A stretch of 64,000 nucleotides of DNA from Neorhizobium alkalisoli (GCF_007829835.1 NZ_VIWP01000005.1:248001-312000); one strand, 5' to 3'; counted from the first letter of the stretch, positions 25,181-35,420 are shown. A program made the numbers and translations. The notes: generated by a model not told the origin, from the sequence alone.

Positions 25181-26260
25181 TCAAAGACGATGATCGGGAA
25201 ACAGGACCGCATGTTTCGGCATGAAATAGCGGTCGATATCCGCATCGGTGACCTCGGCCAGCGCCGCCGGCATCCATTGCGGATTGCGGTCCTTGTCGAT
25301 GATCGCGGCCCGCACGCCCTCGTAGAAATCATGGTTGCGCAAGACTTCGACACCGGCGGTGAATTCCCGCTCCAGGCATTGCACGAGGCTCGAACTGTCG
25401 CGCCCCAAACGCAACAGCCGCAGGGTCAGCTTCAGGCTGGTCGGAGAGCGGCGAGCGATCGTATCGCGCGTCATCTCGGCAAACGCGCCCTCCTCGGCCG
25501 CCAATGCCTCCATGATCGCCTCGACCGTATCGAAGCGGAAAGCGCGGTTGCTCAGATCGGCATTGAGCTTCAGCGGGCTTTCACCAGCCGGTACGGCAAA
25601 GCCGTCGATCACCGCCTGCACACCGGCATCGCCCGCGTCTCCGGCAAGCCCGCCAAGTGCTGCAACGAACTCGGGAAGTTTTTCGGACGGCAGGCAGACA
25701 TCCGCAAACCGGACCTGGATCGCATCCGCGGCACCGATCTCCAACCCCGTCAGGCCCATCCATGTCCCCGCTTCTCCGGGTGCGCGCGGAAGAAGCCAGG
25801 TGGCCCCCACATCGGGAAAATAGCCGATACCCGTTTCCGGCATGGCAAGCCGCGTGCGCTCGGTTACGACCCGGAATTTCCCATGCGCCGAAATGCCGAC
25901 ACCGCCACCCATGACGATGCCGTCCATCAGCGCCACATAGGGTTTGGGATAATGGGCGATGGTATAATTGAGCGGAAATTCTTCGCGCCAGAACTGCGTC
26001 ACATCGGGATCGTCGGCGCGACCGGTCTGGTAGATCGCGCGAATATCGCCGCCGGCGCAAAGCCCGCGCTCGCCCTCGCCCGTCATCACCACGCAGGAAA
26101 TATCCGGGTCGGCGGCGAAATCAGCCATCGCCGTCTTGATGATCCGCACCATGCCGAGATTGAGACTGTTCAGCGCTTTCGGCCGGTTGAGCCGGATCAT
26201 TCCGGCCGAGCCGATCCGGTCGATCAGCACTTCGTCACTCTGCATGGTCTTTTCAGGCAT
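25181..26260 (-). CDS. 3-hydroxyisobutyryl-CoA hydrolase (enoyl-CoA hydratase family)
   Basis: 359 residues from the ATG preceded by GGAGGTGCGG; a longer frame reaches 26329. Crotonase fold: RLNRPKALNSLNLGMV, the oxyanion-hole loop GERGLCAGGDIRAIY and DGIVMGGGVGISAHGKFRVVTE, then AMPETGIGYFPDVGATW, which together mark the HIBYL-CoA hydrolase subgroup. It releases 3-hydroxyisobutyrate in valine degradation. Length fits the family (about 350). Confidence 0.87.
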   Translation of the reverse strand: MPEKTMQSDEVLIDRIGSAGMIRLNRPKALNSLNLGMVRIIKTAMADFAADPDISCVVMTGEGERGLCAGGDIRAIYQTGRADDPDVTQFWREEFPLNYTIAHYPKPYVALMDGIVMGGGVGISAHGKFRVVTERTRLAMPETGIGYFPDVGATWLLPRAPGEAGTWMGLTGLEIGAADAIQVRFADVCLPSEKLPEFVAALGGLAGDAGDAGVQAVIDGFAVPAGESPLKLNADLSNRAFRFDTVEAIMEALAAEEGAFAEMTRDTIARRSPTSLKLTLRLLRLGRDSSSLVQCLEREFTAGVEVLRNHDFYEGVRAAIIDKDRNPQWMPAALAEVTDADIDRYFMPKHAVLFPDHRL

Positions 26261-26383
26261 CCGCACCTCCGGTCGGCGCATCGACCCGAAACCGACATCC
26301 GATCCCGGAAAGACGATGCGCAAATTCAAATGTTCCCGAAGGCAATATTGGGCATGTTCGCCGGCTTGGCGACAAATATTCTC

Positions 26384-26411
26384 GCCGGCCCCTGAAAATT
26401 CAGGGACCGGC
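26384..26411 (-). terminator. Stem-loop after the RND operon
   Basis: An imperfect inverted repeat, GCCGG-n-CCCTGAA with TTCAGGG-n-CCGGC, lies 27 bases past the RND gene stop. It is a likely transcription end. Confidence 0.55.
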
Positions 26412-26437
26412 GTGCTCGGCGGTGGTTCGTTATAGCG

Positions 26438-29400
26438 TTATTCGGCAGCCATCGGCATGTCGCGATGCTCCTCGAAATGCTCGCCCTGGTTGGCGGGCTT
26501 TTCGTCCTCTTTCTTCGCCTTCGGCTCGCGGCCGAAGAACAGCGCGTAGGCTGCCGGCAGGACGAGGATGGTCAGCACGGTTGCAACCAGAATGCCGCCC
26601 ATCATCGCATAAGCCATCGGGCCCCAGAACAGACCGCGCGAGATCGGGATCAGCGCCAGCACGGCGGTGAGCGCCGTCAGCATGATCGGCCGGAAACGGC
26701 GGACCGCCGCCCCGACGATCGCTTCCATCCGCGGATGGCCGGCGGCGATATCCTGATCGATCTGGTCGACGAGGATGATCGAGTTGCGCATGATGATGCC
26801 GAGCAGGGCGATGACGCCGAGAATGGCGACGAAGCCGAAGGGCGCACCGGTGATCAGAAGCGCCATGGCCGCGCCGATGATGCCGAGCGGACCAGTTGCC
26901 AGCACCAGCATCGCCTTGCCGAAATGCTGCAGCTGGATCATCAGGAGAACGAGGATGACAAGCAGCATGATCGGCGCCTTGGCGGCGATCGACTGCTGGC
27001 TTTCGGCCGCATCCTCGGCACCGCCCTGGATCTCGACCTTGTACCCCGCCGGCAGCTTGGCGCGCAGATCGGCCATGCTGTTATAGAGGTTCATCGTCAC
27101 CTGTGTCGGCTCGACGCCATCCGGCAGGGTTGCCTTGACAGTGATGGTCGGCAGGCGGTCGCGGCGCCATTCGATGCCCTGTTCGAGCAGCGGCACGACC
27201 TTGGCGATCTGCGATGCCGGCACGAAGCCGCCATTGTCGGTCGGGATATAGACCGAGTTGACGGCAGAGAGCAGGCTGCGGGTCGCATCCGGCTCGCGCA
27301 CAACGATGGAGACGGTTTCTTCGCCATCGCGGAAATCGCTGATCGGCGCGCCGTTGGTCGCAGCCTGCAGCATCTGCCGCACGCGCTGCGAGGAGACGCC
27401 GAGGGCACGGGCACGATCCTGGTCGATCACCAGTTTCATCGCCGGCACCGGTTCCATCCAGTCGTTATGAACGGCGCCAAAGTTCGGCTGCTGTTCAAAA
27501 CGCTGCTTCACCTGATCGGCAATGCTGCGCACTTCCGCACGGTCGGGACCGACAACGCGCATCTGCACGGCCCAGCCGACCGGCGGGCCGAGGAAGAGGC
27601 GGTCGACTTTTCCGCGCACGGTCGGGAAGTCGTCTGCAAGAATCTTGCGCAGCTTGACGATCATCCGCTCGCGCTCTTCGAGCCCGTTCGACATGACCAG
27701 AAGCTGGGCATAGTTCGGGTTGCGCAGCTGCTGGTCGAGCGGAAGGAAGAAGCGCGGCGCGCCTTCGCCGATGAAGGTGGCGACGAACTTCTTGTCCGGA
27801 TCGTCCATGATCTTGGCTTCCAGCGCCTTGGCCTGGCGTTCGACTTCCTTGATCGCGGTGCCTTCCGGCAACCACATGTCGACGAGGATTTCCGGCCGCG
27901 ACGATTGCGGGAAGAAGCTCTGCGGAATGAACTGGAAGGACCAGAGGCTGCCGACAAAGGCACCGAGCGTCAGGAGAAGCACGATCGCCTTGTGACGCAC
28001 CGCCCAGCCGACCGTGTGGCCGACGCCGCGATAAAAACGGGTGTCATAGGCATCGTGATGCGTGCCGGCATGCGCCCGCTGCTTCAGGATCATATAGCCG
28101 AGCCAGGGGGTGAAATAGACGGCGACGAACCACGAGGTGACGAGCGCTATGCCGACCACGAAAAACAGCGAGCGGACATATTCACCCGCCGTCGAGGCGG
28201 CAAAACCGACCGGGATGAAGCCGGCCGTGGTGATCAGCGTGCCGGTCAGCATCGGGAAGGCGGTCGAGGAATAGGCGAAGCTCGCCGCATCCAGGCGGTT
28301 CAGCCCCTCTTCCAGCTTACGCTCCATCATCTCGACAACGATCATGGCGTCATCGACCAGAAGGCCGAGGGCGATGATCAGCGCGCCGAGCGAGATGCGC
28401 TGCAGCTCGATGCCCATGTAGAACATGATGGCAAGCGTCGCGGCGAGAACGAGCGGAATGGCGACTGCGATGACGATGCCCGAACGCCAGCCGATCGAGA
28501 TCAGCGAGACGATCAGCACGATGACCAGAGCTTCCATCAGCGCCTGGGTGAATTCGCCGACCGCTTCGGTGACGACTTCCGGCTGGTTGGAGATCTGCGT
28601 CACCTCGACACCGACCGGCAGCGTGTCTTCGAAGCGCTTGTAGGTTTCCTCGACGCCCTTGCCGACATCGGTGACCTTGAAGCCCTTGGCCATCACCACG
28701 CCGAGCTCCACGGTATCATGGCCATTGACGCGGAATTTTCTCTGGAAGGGATCTTCGAGCCCGTCCTTGACGGTGGCGATATCGCCGAGGCGGATCACCT
28801 GATCGCCAGCCTTGAGCCGTAGCTCGCGGATTTCGGCCGGCGTCGTGACATCGCCTTCGACGGAGATGCGCACGGAACGGTCGGCGGTTTCGACACTGCC
28901 GGCCGGATCGACATCGTTCTGGCCCTGCAGGGCATTCTGGATATCGACCACGGTCAGGCCGCGTTCGGCCAGCGCCTTGGACGAGACGTCGATAAAGATC
29001 TTCTGCGGCTGGTCGCCGAGGATGACGGCCTTTTCAACGCCGGGCGTGGCGATCAGCATGTCGCGTGCCTGGATCGCGAACTTCTTCAGCTCCGGATAGG
29101 AATAACCGTCGCCGCTGATCGCGTGCAGGGTGATGTAGGTATCGCCGAACTCATCGTTGAAATAGGGACCGAGCAGACCGGACGGCAGATCCTGTTTGAT
29201 ATCGCCGACCTTCTTGCGCACCTGATAAAAGGCGTCCGCCACATCGGCGCCGTTGGTATCACCCTTGATCTGGATCGTGGTGATCGCAACACCGGCGCGG
29301 GTATAGGATTTGACCCAGTCGAGATGCGGGGTTTCCTGCAGCTTGCGCTCGATCTTGTTGACGACCTGGTTCTGCATGTCGTCGATCGACGCACCCGGCC

Positions 29401-29596
29401 AGACCGACTGCACGACCATCACGCGGAAGGTGAAATCCGGATCTTCCTTCTGGCCCATGTTCATGACGCCGAGGGCACCCATGACGATGATCAGGCCGAA
29501 CAGGAAACGGGCGATGCTGGGATGCGAGATCGCCCAGCGGGAGAGGTTGAATTTCTGCTTCTCTTCCGGCGAAGAAGGCGCGTTGTGCGAAGTCAT
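26438..29596 (-). CDS. RND efflux pump inner-membrane transporter
   Basis: 1052 residues with the AcrB/MMPL architecture: helix 1 at about residues 30-50, large periplasmic loop, helices 2-6, second loop, helices 8-12. The proton-relay pair is in ALGLLVDDAMIVVEMMERK (around residue 415). The protein pumps substrates from membrane or periplasm using proton motive force. With the adjacent lipoprotein adaptor it needs an outer-membrane TolC-like channel, not encoded here. The C-terminal tail (EPKAKKEDEKPANQGEHFEEH) is unusually charged. Confidence 0.93.
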   Translation of the reverse strand: MTSHNAPSSPEEKQKFNLSRWAISHPSIARFLFGLIIVMGALGVMNMGQKEDPDFTFRVMVVQSVWPGASIDDMQNQVVNKIERKLQETPHLDWVKSYTRAGVAITTIQIKGDTNGADVADAFYQVRKKVGDIKQDLPSGLLGPYFNDEFGDTYITLHAISGDGYSYPELKKFAIQARDMLIATPGVEKAVILGDQPQKIFIDVSSKALAERGLTVVDIQNALQGQNDVDPAGSVETADRSVRISVEGDVTTPAEIRELRLKAGDQVIRLGDIATVKDGLEDPFQRKFRVNGHDTVELGVVMAKGFKVTDVGKGVEETYKRFEDTLPVGVEVTQISNQPEVVTEAVGEFTQALMEALVIVLIVSLISIGWRSGIVIAVAIPLVLAATLAIMFYMGIELQRISLGALIIALGLLVDDAMIVVEMMERKLEEGLNRLDAASFAYSSTAFPMLTGTLITTAGFIPVGFAASTAGEYVRSLFFVVGIALVTSWFVAVYFTPWLGYMILKQRAHAGTHHDAYDTRFYRGVGHTVGWAVRHKAIVLLLTLGAFVGSLWSFQFIPQSFFPQSSRPEILVDMWLPEGTAIKEVERQAKALEAKIMDDPDKKFVATFIGEGAPRFFLPLDQQLRNPNYAQLLVMSNGLEERERMIVKLRKILADDFPTVRGKVDRLFLGPPVGWAVQMRVVGPDRAEVRSIADQVKQRFEQQPNFGAVHNDWMEPVPAMKLVIDQDRARALGVSSQRVRQMLQAATNGAPISDFRDGEETVSIVVREPDATRSLLSAVNSVYIPTDNGGFVPASQIAKVVPLLEQGIEWRRDRLPTITVKATLPDGVEPTQVTMNLYNSMADLRAKLPAGYKVEIQGGAEDAAESQQSIAAKAPIMLLVILVLLMIQLQHFGKAMLVLATGPLGIIGAAMALLITGAPFGFVAILGVIALLGIIMRNSIILVDQIDQDIAAGHPRMEAIVGAAVRRFRPIMLTALTAVLALIPISRGLFWGPMAYAMMGGILVATVLTILVLPAAYALFFGREPKAKKEDEKPANQGEHFEEHRDMPMAAE

Positions 29597-29622
29597 GAGC
29601 GTGGTCCTTCGATCCTCAAGAG

Positions 29623-30777
29623 TCAGGGTGCGACCGAAGCCGTGGTGAGGCTGTTGACGCTGCCGAAGCGCGAGGTCACCGTTTCCGGCAGCCTCACCTT
29701 CATGTCTTCGCGCATGAACTGCGTGCCGGCCGAAACGACCAGATCACCGGTTGCGAGACCCTTGGAGATGCGGGCGCCGTCATCGGAAAAATCGACCACT
29801 TCGACAGGCCGCGAGCTCACCGTGCCCTTCTGGCGATCGACGACCCAGACGACCTTCTTGCCGTCCTTTTCGCCAAGTGCGGCGAGCGGCACGGAAAAGG
29901 CGGGAACCGCATTGTCGGCCTTTGCCTCGATCGTTGCGGTCATGCCGAGCAGGACGCGCTGATCTTCGGGCAGGCTGACGCGGACAGAGAAGGTGCGCGA
30001 CTGGGCATCGGCACTCTGGGCGACTTCACGAACCTTGCCGGTCAGTACGGTCGTGTTGGCAGACCAGAAGCTGGCGGAAACCTGCTTGCCCGGCTGGAAA
30101 TGCGAGACATCCATTTCCGGCACGGCGATCTGCACTTCCTTTTCGCCATCGACGGCGACCGTGACGACAGGCGTGCCGGCCGACACGACCTGGCCGACAT
30201 CGGCGCTAACAGTGGTAACGATGCCCTTCTGGTCGGATGTCAGGTCGGAATAGGCAACCTGATTGCGGGCCTGTTCAAGTGCCGACTCGGCCGATTGGCG
30301 GGAGGACACGGCCTGATCGCGTGAGAGCGTCGCCTGTTCGAGGGCCGATTGCGACGTCACGTTCTGGGCGGCCAGCGTCTGGGCGCGGCGATAGGCGAGA
30401 TCGGTGATTTCGACCTGTTTCTGGGCCGAGGAAAGATCAGCTTCGGCGCGGGTGACGGCCAGCTTGTAATCGACCGGATCAAGGCGCGCGAGCACGGCAC
30501 CGGGGCTGACGCGGTCACCGACATTGACGAGCCGCTCGGTGATCTTGCCGGAAACGCGGAAGCCGAGGTTCATCTCCGTGCGGGCCTTGACCGCACCGGA
30601 ATAGATCAGCTTGCGGCCTTCATCCGGCGCGCCGATCTCGGCGACCTTGACGGGGCGCACCACTTCCGGCGCCTCCGCCTTTTTCTCTTCCGAGCAGGCG
30701 GCAAGAAGCGAAATGGCTCCTGCGACTACGGCGATTTTCAGAACTGTCGTGGCTGTAACAAAACGAAACGAGGACAT
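29623..30777 (-). CDS. RND efflux periplasmic adaptor lipoprotein (MFP)
   Basis: 384 residues from the ATG at 30777 (MSSFRFVTATTVLKIAVV); a longer frame adds an unlikely N-terminus. The lipobox LLAAC is at residues 23-27. The biotinyl-lipoyl half motifs (GRKLIYSGAVKARTEMNLGFRVSGKI) flank a coiled-coil hairpin (RAEADLSSAQKQVEI to RNQVAYSDL), then the beta-barrel. It links the RND pump to an outer-membrane channel. It lies 26 bases upstream of the pump gene. Confidence 0.92.
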   Translation of the reverse strand: MSSFRFVTATTVLKIAVVAGAISLLAACSEEKKAEAPEVVRPVKVAEIGAPDEGRKLIYSGAVKARTEMNLGFRVSGKITERLVNVGDRVSPGAVLARLDPVDYKLAVTRAEADLSSAQKQVEITDLAYRRAQTLAAQNVTSQSALEQATLSRDQAVSSRQSAESALEQARNQVAYSDLTSDQKGIVTTVSADVGQVVSAGTPVVTVAVDGEKEVQIAVPEMDVSHFQPGKQVSASFWSANTTVLTGKVREVAQSADAQSRTFSVRVSLPEDQRVLLGMTATIEAKADNAVPAFSVPLAALGEKDGKKVVWVVDRQKGTVSSRPVEVVDFSDDGARISKGLATGDLVVSAGTQFMREDMKVRLPETVTSRFGSVNSLTTASVAP

Positions 30778-30836
30778 GGCCCCACTCCATGGAATGATGA
30801 CGGGTGGCGCGGGAGACGCCGGCTCTTGGATAAGGA

Positions 30837-31436
30837 TTATTTCAGGCCCCGGAGGGCGAAATCGATCAGGTCTTCCGGCTTGCCGATACGGGTTTCGGCA
30901 AGGCATTTGGCAACCAGCTGCGGATGACAGAGGAGGACTGTCGCCGACATGAAGCTCTCGGCGGCAAGGGCGGCATTCTGGTCACGGAACTCGCCGGCCG
31001 CGATGCCTTCGGTGATGATGCGTTCGATCACGACGCGGATCCGTTCGATATGCTCCTCGATGACGGGCCAGTTCTCTTCCATGGCGACGACGACCATTTC
31101 ATGGACTTTCTTGTCGTCGAGCATGGTTTCGGCGGTGATCCTGAACTGGGCGAGAATGAAATCCCTCAGGCGTACGCAGGCGCTGTCCTTGCGCGCGGCG
31201 ATCTCCGCGGCAACCTGCTGGCTGGCGGCCAGCATCCGGCGGCACAGCGCCTGATGGATATCGGCCTTGGAGGAAAAGAAGCGGTAGATATTGGCCGGCG
31301 ACATGCCGAGATCGCGGGCAATGTCGGCGACATTCGTCTTCGTATAGCCATAGTGCTTGAACAGCCGCTCCGCCGCATCGAGGATGCGGGTGATGTTTTC
31401 CTGGCGGACTTCGTCGAAGCTGGTGGTCGTATCCAT
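30837..31436 (-). CDS. TetR-family repressor of the RND operon
   Basis: 199 residues from the ATG of MDTTTSFDEVRQ. A longer frame starts at 31475, but that codon lies inside the probable operator, so the downstream start is more plausible. The helix-turn-helix is ITRILDAAERLFKHYGYTKTNVADIARDLGMSPANIYRFFSSKADIHQAL. It is the first gene of the tetR-adaptor-pump operon, which it should repress together with itself. Confidence 0.88.
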   Translation of the reverse strand: MDTTTSFDEVRQENITRILDAAERLFKHYGYTKTNVADIARDLGMSPANIYRFFSSKADIHQALCRRMLAASQQVAAEIAARKDSACVRLRDFILAQFRITAETMLDDKKVHEMVVVAMEENWPVIEEHIERIRVVIERIITEGIAAGEFRDQNAALAAESFMSATVLLCHPQLVAKCLAETRIGKPEDLIDFALRGLK

Positions 31437-31452
31437 GACGATGACGGCTTTC

Positions 31453-31494
31453 GTTTGACGTATGACGATTTTCATTTTTCGTCAGTCGTAAAAC
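31453..31494. promoter_or_regulatory. Putative TetR operator of the efflux operon
   Basis: GTTTGACGTATGACG and CGTCAGTCGTAAAAC form an imperfect inverted repeat (12 of 15 positions pair) with a 12-base spacer, 17 bases before the chosen start. The right half adjoins TTTCGT-type repeats. Confidence 0.55.
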
Positions 31495-31572
31495 GAAACC
31501 CGGCATCTGTCAACCATGGGTGGGCTTCCGAACGATGCGTGGCTGGGAAATTTCAGGCCGGCAGCCCGCCCC

Positions 31573-32466
31573 TTAACGGCTGACGCCAGCGGGCTTGGGC
31601 GCCTGATCAAAACACTCGATCAGCATCTCGGTGAGGACACGGACCTTTCTCGACGGATGCGGCCCCGGCGGACGGATGACATAAATGCCGGCCGGCGGCG
31701 GCGGATAATCCGTCATGACCGGGACGAGCGCACCCGAGACGATATGGTCATGAGTGATGCCATCCGGGATCCAGGCAATGCCGACACCCGCGAGCGCGGC
31801 TGCAGCGAGAGCTGTCGCATTGTCGGCCTTGAACCGTCCGCGCGGATAGACCGTGATGACGTCTTCGCCATCCAGAAACTGCCATGCCTCGGTACCCTGC
31901 GTCAGAGCTTGATGACCGACAAGGTCGTCGGGCGTCTGCGGCGCCCCATAGGTTTTGACGTAATCGGGGCTCGCGACCAGCTTGCCGTAGATCGGCCCGA
32001 CACGCCTTGCAACCATGTTGGAATCCGGCAGATAACCGACCCGGATGGCGCAATCGAACCCTTCCGAGATCAGATCAACGAAACGGTCGCTATAGGCTGT
32101 GTGGATGTGAAGCTGCGGATGGCGTTGCGCCATCTGCGCCAGCACGGCAGCGAAATGCGTCGGCCCGAAGGAAAGCGGTGCCGCTACCCGTAAGCGGCCG
32201 CAGAGATCACCCGCAGGCAGGATCGTTTCGCGCGCCTGATCGATTTCCGCACAGACCCTTGCCGCATGGTCGCGAAAGGTGATCCCGGCCTCGGTCAGCG
32301 CCGCACCCCGCGTGGTGCGCGCCAGAAGCTGGACGCCGAGATCCGCTTCCAGCCGGACGAGGCGCCGGCTGACCATGGATTTGGAGATCCCGAGCCGCCT
32401 TGCCGCAGGCGAAACGCCACCGGCATCTGCGACTTCCACGAAGGTCCGCAATTCCTCGATATCCAT
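31573..32466 (-). CDS. LysR-family transcriptional regulator
   Basis: 297 residues from MDIEELRTFVEVADAGG, preceded by GGGGA; an ATG eight codons earlier is the alternative. The helix-turn-helix (GVSPAARRLGISKSMVSRRLVRLEADLG) and the effector domain with FDCAIRVGYLPDSN are of the CrgA/AaeR-like subgroup. It is divergent from the isochorismatase-family gene, its likely target. Confidence 0.88.
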   Translation of the reverse strand: MDIEELRTFVEVADAGGVSPAARRLGISKSMVSRRLVRLEADLGVQLLARTTRGAALTEAGITFRDHAARVCAEIDQARETILPAGDLCGRLRVAAPLSFGPTHFAAVLAQMAQRHPQLHIHTAYSDRFVDLISEGFDCAIRVGYLPDSNMVARRVGPIYGKLVASPDYVKTYGAPQTPDDLVGHQALTQGTEAWQFLDGEDVITVYPRGRFKADNATALAAAALAGVGIAWIPDGITHDHIVSGALVPVMTDYPPPPAGIYVIRPPGPHPSRKVRVLTEMLIECFDQAPKPAGVSR

Positions 32467-32519
32467 CCGGCGTTCCCCATCATGCGACACAGCTTGGCAG
32501 CTGGTGAGGCTACCGTATC

Positions 32520-32541
32520 GAAAACCGGAATGCCAGTTTCC
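32520..32541. promoter_or_regulatory. Possible LysR binding site
   Basis: GAAAACCGG, four bases, then CCAGTTTCC (two mismatches from a perfect inverted repeat), in the middle of the divergent intergenic region. Confidence 0.35.
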
Positions 32542-32624
32542 GCGCCGAAGGCAGCGTAACCGCTGTCAGCGCATGCCTCTCGACACTGCAAACCCACACA
32601 AAACGACAGCAAGAGGATATACTC

Positions 32625-33275
32625 ATGACCTTTCGTAACGGCCTTTCCTCGCTTCTTCGCCCGGAGGATTCAGTTCTCGTCCTGATCGACCACCAGCCCT
32701 ATCAGCTCGCCAATGTGAACAGCCACGAGCCGCAAATGGTGGTCAACAATACGGTCGCGCTGGCCAAGGCCGCCAAGGCTTTCAACGTTCCGACCATCCT
32801 CACCACCGTCATTGCCGAGCGCGGCGGCCTGCTGTTTCCGCAGATCACCGACGTCTTCCCCGGCCAGGAAGTGATCGACCGCACCTTCATCAACACCTGG
32901 CAGGACCCGAAAGTGGTCGACGCGGTTAAGGCGACCGGCCGCAAGCAGCTGGTCATTGCCGGCCTCTGGACCGAAGTCTGCGTCGCCATGCCGACGATCC
33001 AGGCGCTTGGCGAAGGCTGGGATGTGACCGTCATCACCGATGCCTCCGGCGGTGTCTCGACCGAGGCCCACGAGGTCGCCATCAAGCGGATGATCGCCGC
33101 CGGCGCCAACATGCTGACCTGGCTGGCAATCGCCGCCGAATGGCAGCGCGACTGGGCAAGGCTCGATCAGGCCGCCAGGCTGACGGATGTCATCATCCAG
33201 CATGCCGGCGGCAGCGGCATTGCCTATCTTTGGGAGCAGCAGCTTCTGAACACGCCGGTGCCGAAGGCAGGCTGA
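32625..33275 (+). CDS. Isochorismatase-like hydrolase (YcaC-type)
   Basis: 216 residues. Cysteine hydrolase fold: VLVLIDHQPYQLANVNS with Asp22 and LWTEVCVAMPTIQALGEG with Cys119, the family nucleophile. TDASGGVSTEAHEVAIKRMIAAGANMLTW is characteristic of the YcaC/nicotinamidase-like subgroup, whose substrate is mostly unknown. Divergent from a LysR gene that probably controls it. AAGAGG lies upstream of the ATG. Confidence 0.85.
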   Translation: MTFRNGLSSLLRPEDSVLVLIDHQPYQLANVNSHEPQMVVNNTVALAKAAKAFNVPTILTTVIAERGGLLFPQITDVFPGQEVIDRTFINTWQDPKVVDAVKATGRKQLVIAGLWTEVCVAMPTIQALGEGWDVTVITDASGGVSTEAHEVAIKRMIAAGANMLTWLAIAAEWQRDWARLDQAARLTDVIIQHAGGSGIAYLWEQQLLNTPVPKAG

Positions 33276-33407
33276 TTTGAAGAAGACGGCGGGCTTCGAT
33301 ACCGGAGCTCGCCTTCCCCGCCATTGTCACCCGCGCAGGTCACCCTGATCGCAACCCACTTTCGTCTTCGCCCCGTCTTTCCAGCGGCAAAATAATACCG
33401 CAGGGAT

Positions 33408-33434
33408 GGAACAAATTGACGCCTCATGCGCTTA
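33408..33434 (+). promoter_or_regulatory. Weak EcfG-like promoter before the hybrid kinase
   Basis: GGAAC (33408-33412), 16 bases, then CGCTTA. The -35 half is perfect, but the -10 half deviates from CGTT. Confidence 0.35.
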
Positions 33435-33476
33435 ACGTCGCGTTGTAATGCGTGTCGATGCGGCAGGGGAACATCA

Positions 33477-35420
33477 GTGACAGCGGGTGAAGGCCATCGT
33501 GTATCTTTGCTGGACGACGAACGTTACCGTTATCTGGTCGATTCGATTACCGATTACGCCATCTACATGCTCGACCCCGAAGGTCGTGTCGCCAGCTGGA
33601 ATGCCGGCGCCCAGCGCTTCAAAGGTTACGAAACCTGGGAAATCCTCGGCGAGCATTTTTCCCGCTTTTACACCGATGAAGACAAGCTTGCCCGGCTGCC
33701 GGAATATGCGCTTGCCACTGCCGAGCGCGAAGGCCGTTTCGAGAACCAGGGCTGGCGCATCCGCAAGGACGGCACCCGTTTCTGGGCCCATGTGATCATC
33801 GACACGATCCGCGACCGCGACGGCACGCTTCTGGGCTTTGCAAAGGTAACGCGCGACCTCACCGAGCGGCGCAATGCCGAGGCGGAACTGAAGCGCAGCG
33901 AGCAGAAATTCCAGATGCTGGTCCAGAGCGTCACCGATTATGCGCTCTATATGTTGGACCCGGACGGTTATGTCAGCAACTGGAATTCCGGCGCCGAGCG
34001 GATTAAGGGCTATCGCGCCGAAGAAATCGTCGGCCGGCATTTTTCGGAGTTTTATACCGAGGAAGATCGCCGCGATGGCGAGCCGGAAAAATTCTTGGCC
34101 GCCGCCCGTTTCGAAGGCCGCGCCGAGCGGGAAGGCTGGCGGGTGCGCAAGGACGGCACGCGCTTTCTCGCCAATGTCGTGATCGATGCGATCCGCGACG
34201 AGCGCGGCGAACTTTTGGGCTTTGCCAAGATCACCCGCGACGTAACGGAAAAGACCGCCGCCCAGAAGGCGCTGGCCCAGACCCGCGAGGAACTGTTCCA
34301 GTCGCAAAAGCTGGAGGCGATCGGCCAGCTTTCCGGCGGCATCGCCCATGATTTCAACAACCTCTTGATGGCGATCCTCGGCAGTCTCGAAATGCTGCGC
34401 AAACGCATGCCCGAGGATCCGGCTCTGATGCCGCTCCTGCAAAACGCGATACAGGGCGCCGAGCGCGGCGCCGCGGTGACACAGCGCATCCTCGCCTTTT
34501 CGCGCCGGCAGGATCTCGACATGAAACCCGTCGATCTGAAACAGCTGGCCGACGGCATGATGGACTTTTTGCAGCGCTCGATCGGCTCCACCGCCCGCAT
34601 CGAAATGGATATGCCGCCAGAACTTGCCCTCGCACTGACTGACCCGGTGCAGCTGGAAACCGCCCTTCTCAATCTCGTCGTCAACGCCCGCGACGCCATG
34701 CCCGCCGGAGGCACGATCACGATCGGTGCCAGGGAGGAAGAGATCAGCGGCCTGCCGGACAAGTTGAAACCCGGCCGTTACGTCTGCCTCACCGTGACCG
34801 ACACGGGCGAAGGCATGGATGAGGGAACGCTCGAGCGCGCCACCACGCCTTTCTTCACCACCAAGGGCGTCGGCAAGGGCACGGGACTTGGCCTTTCCAT
34901 GGTCCAGGGCCTGACCGAACAATCCGGCGGCCGGCTTTCGATCGAAAGCACCAAAGGCAAGGGTACGAAAATCTCGCTCCTGCTGCCGACCGCCAATCTG
35001 GAAGACTGCCCGAAGCAGAAGGCAGCGCTCACGACACAGGCGTCGCCGGCTGTAGCCGATCGGAAACTGACCGTTCTCGCCGTTGATGACGATGCGCTGG
35101 TGCTGATGAACACGGTTCTGATGCTGGAAGACATGGGCCATGCCGTGACCGAGGCCTATGGCGGCCCCGAAGCGCTGGACATGCTGAAAAATGCCGGCCC
35201 GTTCGACCTCGTCATCACCGACCATTCCATGCCGAAAATGACCGGATCGGAACTGGCGCTGCGTGTCCGCGAGGGCTGGCCGGGCCTGCCCGTCATCCTC
35301 GCCACCGGTTATGCGGAATTGCCGTCGGGCGCCGACGAACGCCTGCCGCGCCTGCCAAAACCCTTTTCCCAGAACCAGCTCGCCGACATCGTCTCGTCGG
35401 TCATTTCCGGCCGTTCCTGA
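33477..35420 (+). CDS. PAS-PAS hybrid sensor histidine kinase with receiver domain
   Basis: 647 residues from a GTG six bases after AGGGGA; an upstream ATG at 33426 has no ribosome-binding site. Two homologous PAS domains (about 10-125 and 135-255, both with YMLDP-G-V-WN-GA-R-KGY) precede a HisKA domain whose phosphoacceptor is His291 in GGIAHDFNNLL. The HATPase has NLVVNARDAMP, DTGEGM and GKGTGLGLSM. The C-terminal receiver has Asp582 in VITDHSMPKMTG. No membrane segment, so a cytoplasmic sensor, probably of redox or light through PAS cofactors. Confidence 0.88.
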   Translation: MTAGEGHRVSLLDDERYRYLVDSITDYAIYMLDPEGRVASWNAGAQRFKGYETWEILGEHFSRFYTDEDKLARLPEYALATAEREGRFENQGWRIRKDGTRFWAHVIIDTIRDRDGTLLGFAKVTRDLTERRNAEAELKRSEQKFQMLVQSVTDYALYMLDPDGYVSNWNSGAERIKGYRAEEIVGRHFSEFYTEEDRRDGEPEKFLAAARFEGRAEREGWRVRKDGTRFLANVVIDAIRDERGELLGFAKITRDVTEKTAAQKALAQTREELFQSQKLEAIGQLSGGIAHDFNNLLMAILGSLEMLRKRMPEDPALMPLLQNAIQGAERGAAVTQRILAFSRRQDLDMKPVDLKQLADGMMDFLQRSIGSTARIEMDMPPELALALTDPVQLETALLNLVVNARDAMPAGGTITIGAREEEISGLPDKLKPGRYVCLTVTDTGEGMDEGTLERATTPFFTTKGVGKGTGLGLSMVQGLTEQSGGRLSIESTKGKGTKISLLLPTANLEDCPKQKAALTTQASPAVADRKLTVLAVDDDALVLMNTVLMLEDMGHAVTEAYGGPEALDMLKNAGPFDLVITDHSMPKMTGSELALRVREGWPGLPVILATGYAELPSGADERLPRLPKPFSQNQLADIVSSVISGRS